From the NCBI GenBank assembly GCA_946633275.1, contig CAMPAT010000048.1, positions 1 to 6,365 on the forward strand: a stretch of 6,365 bases of DNA, given 5' to 3'. This DNA comes from an uncultured Clostridia bacterium (GTDB taxonomy: Bacteria > Bacillota > Clostridia > Oscillospirales > Acutalibacteraceae). The notes under the pieces were generated by a model. That model did no database searches and was not told where the DNA came from. It saw nothing but the letters and a program-made list of their open reading frames with translations. Below are positions 5,872 to 6,365 of the stretch, one piece after another (positions within the stretch are counted from its first letter, which is position 1; each line of letters begins with the position of its first letter). A program made the position numbers and the translations under genes.

Positions 5872-6129
5872 TTAACCCTGAGCGGAAGAATTTTCAAACT
5901 TCTGTCTGAGTGTGTCAATTTTATTTTGTTCTGCCTGCTCTGTCTGATACCAGCCTTTTGCCGTCATCTTCTGGTAGATTTCGTCCTGCATCATCAGCGA
6001 GTTGTTGAGCGCTGTTTTGAATGCGTGATTAATCTCGGTGCTGGGGCTTTCGATTGTTCCGTGCATATAGAGGTCGCACGCGCCTTTTTCGAGAAGCAGG
6101 ATATCCTGCATTAAATTTTTGTCGTCCAT
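5872..6129 (-). CDS. Spore coat protein, CotF family
   Basis: An 85-residue protein nearly all of which is a Coat F domain: a helix with DILLLEKGACDLYMHGTIES (9-28), a second with ALNNSLMMQDEIYQKM (40-55), and KGWYQTEQAEQNKID (58-72). The LEKGacdlY, MQDEIYxxM and KGWYxxExA motifs are diagnostic of the family. In Bacillus, CotF is a structural component of the spore coat; the paired helices give a ferritin-like fold. The start is fixed by AAGGAG (6135-6140), 5 nt from the ATG. It is the second gene of a leftward pair, 15 nt after the stop of the 58-codon gene, and should be expressed in the mother cell late in sporulation, an inference from the family. No catalytic residues are expected. Confidence 0.9.
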   Translation of the reverse strand: MDDKNLMQDILLLEKGACDLYMHGTIESPSTEINHAFKTALNNSLMMQDEIYQKMTAKGWYQTEQAEQNKIDTLRQKFENSSAQG

Positions 6130-6144
6130 TTTTTCTCCTTATTA

Positions 6145-6321
6145 TTAGTCAAGTACGTTCATAAAACTATTGAAAATTTCTCTGTGCTTGCTCTGCATTT
6201 CACATACTGTGTTTTTGAGCTCGCTGTCTGTGAGCGTCTGTGCCACCTCGCTGCACTTTGTCTGGAAGTATTGCTCGTGTCCAAGCGCATCCTCAACGTA
6301 AAGTAATTCTTTTGATGTCAT
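6145..6321 (-). CDS. Small ferritin-like spore-coat-associated protein (58 aa)
   Basis: A complete short gene that length filters miss. The product begins MTSKELLYVEDALGHEQYF and ends FNSFMNVLD. It forms two amphipathic helices (3-29 and 32-56) with H15-E16 on the first and H47 on the second, resembling short coat/ferritin-like partners that sit next to CotF genes in Clostridia. Metal binding is possible but is not shown by so few residues. The start is very well supported: GGAGGTGA (6329-6336) is 7 nt from the ATG and fully complementary to the 16S anti-Shine-Dalgarno core. Co-directional spacing of 15 nt to the CotF gene implies one operon. Two helices in each product suggest that they might pack together. 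Exact family assignment is moderate. Confidence 0.75.
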   Translation of the reverse strand: MTSKELLYVEDALGHEQYFQTKCSEVAQTLTDSELKNTVCEMQSKHREIFNSFMNVLD

Positions 6322-6328
6322 ATTATTA

Positions 6329-6336
6329 TCACCTCC
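6329..6336 (-). promoter_or_regulatory. Consensus ribosome binding site of the 58-codon gene
   Basis: GGAGGTGA on the minus strand, 7 nt before the ATG, is the main evidence that this short frame is translated. The promoter is probably just beyond or at the right edge; in 6337-6365 I see an AT-rich TAAATTATAGTA but cannot assign a sigma factor. Confidence 0.8.
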
Positions 6337-6365
6337 GCATTACTATAATTTACCGTTTCACACTT

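Noticed and set aside
5926..6114. 62-codon plus-strand frame opposite the CotF gene
   Set aside because: Cysteine- and leucine-rich shadow of the CotF codons; the CotF match on the other strand is decisive.
6337..6365. Mother-cell sigma E/K promoter for the coat operon
   Set aside because: No CATA-type -10 motif could be matched and the region is cut by the window edge.

Overview
The window looks like a chromosomal segment of a spore-forming, low-to-medium G+C Firmicute of class Clostridia, most likely a gut Ruminococcaceae/Oscillospirales-type organism. The evidence is a pair of CotF-like spore-coat genes, strong AGGAGG-type ribosome binding sites, sigma-A-like promoters, and a secreted protein with the 'YDGK...P / NVGKA + fibronectin III' architecture common in ruminococci. 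This assignment is inference from gene content; no rRNA, tRNA or other phylogenetic marker is present.

Layout, left to right. (1) 1-480 (+): the C-terminal part of a protein ending in a YacP-type NYN RNase-like domain, entering from outside the window and probably fused to a larger N-terminal part. (2) 518-1342 (+): a microbial poly(ADP-ribose) glycohydrolase-like gene (TIGR02452/DUF2263 type) with a complete GGG-x7-QEE signature. It has its own strong promoter, lying inside the end of gene 1, and a clear intrinsic terminator. (3) 1471-2832 (+): a monocistronic bacterial neurotransmitter:sodium symporter. (4) 2897-3631 (-): an AT-rich gene for a cytoplasmic helical protein with a C-terminal DUF4375/DMP19-like domain. 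It is the only leftward gene in the middle of the window, has a near-consensus promoter with a perfect 15-bp palindrome beside its -35 box, and is bracketed by long hairpins. (5) 3915-4703 (+) and 4708-5838 (+): a two-gene operon of an alpha/beta hydrolase and a secreted FnIII-type protein, separated by 4 nt. (6) 5872-6129 and 6145-6321 (-): two very small spore-coat (CotF-like / ferritin-like) genes in a leftward operon, converging on the secreted-protein gene at a shared hairpin terminator.

The genes do not form one pathway; they are five or six independent transcription units. I found no CRISPR array, insertion sequence, tRNA or rRNA, and no convincing new multi-gene system. The points most worth a second look are the DUF4375 island with its palindrome and an orphan terminator, the PARG-like gene with its promoter embedded in coding sequence, the NYN fusion running off the left edge, and the 58-codon coat gene at the right edge. 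No gene-free stretch exceeds 300 bases; the longest (3632-3914) is described in the feature list.
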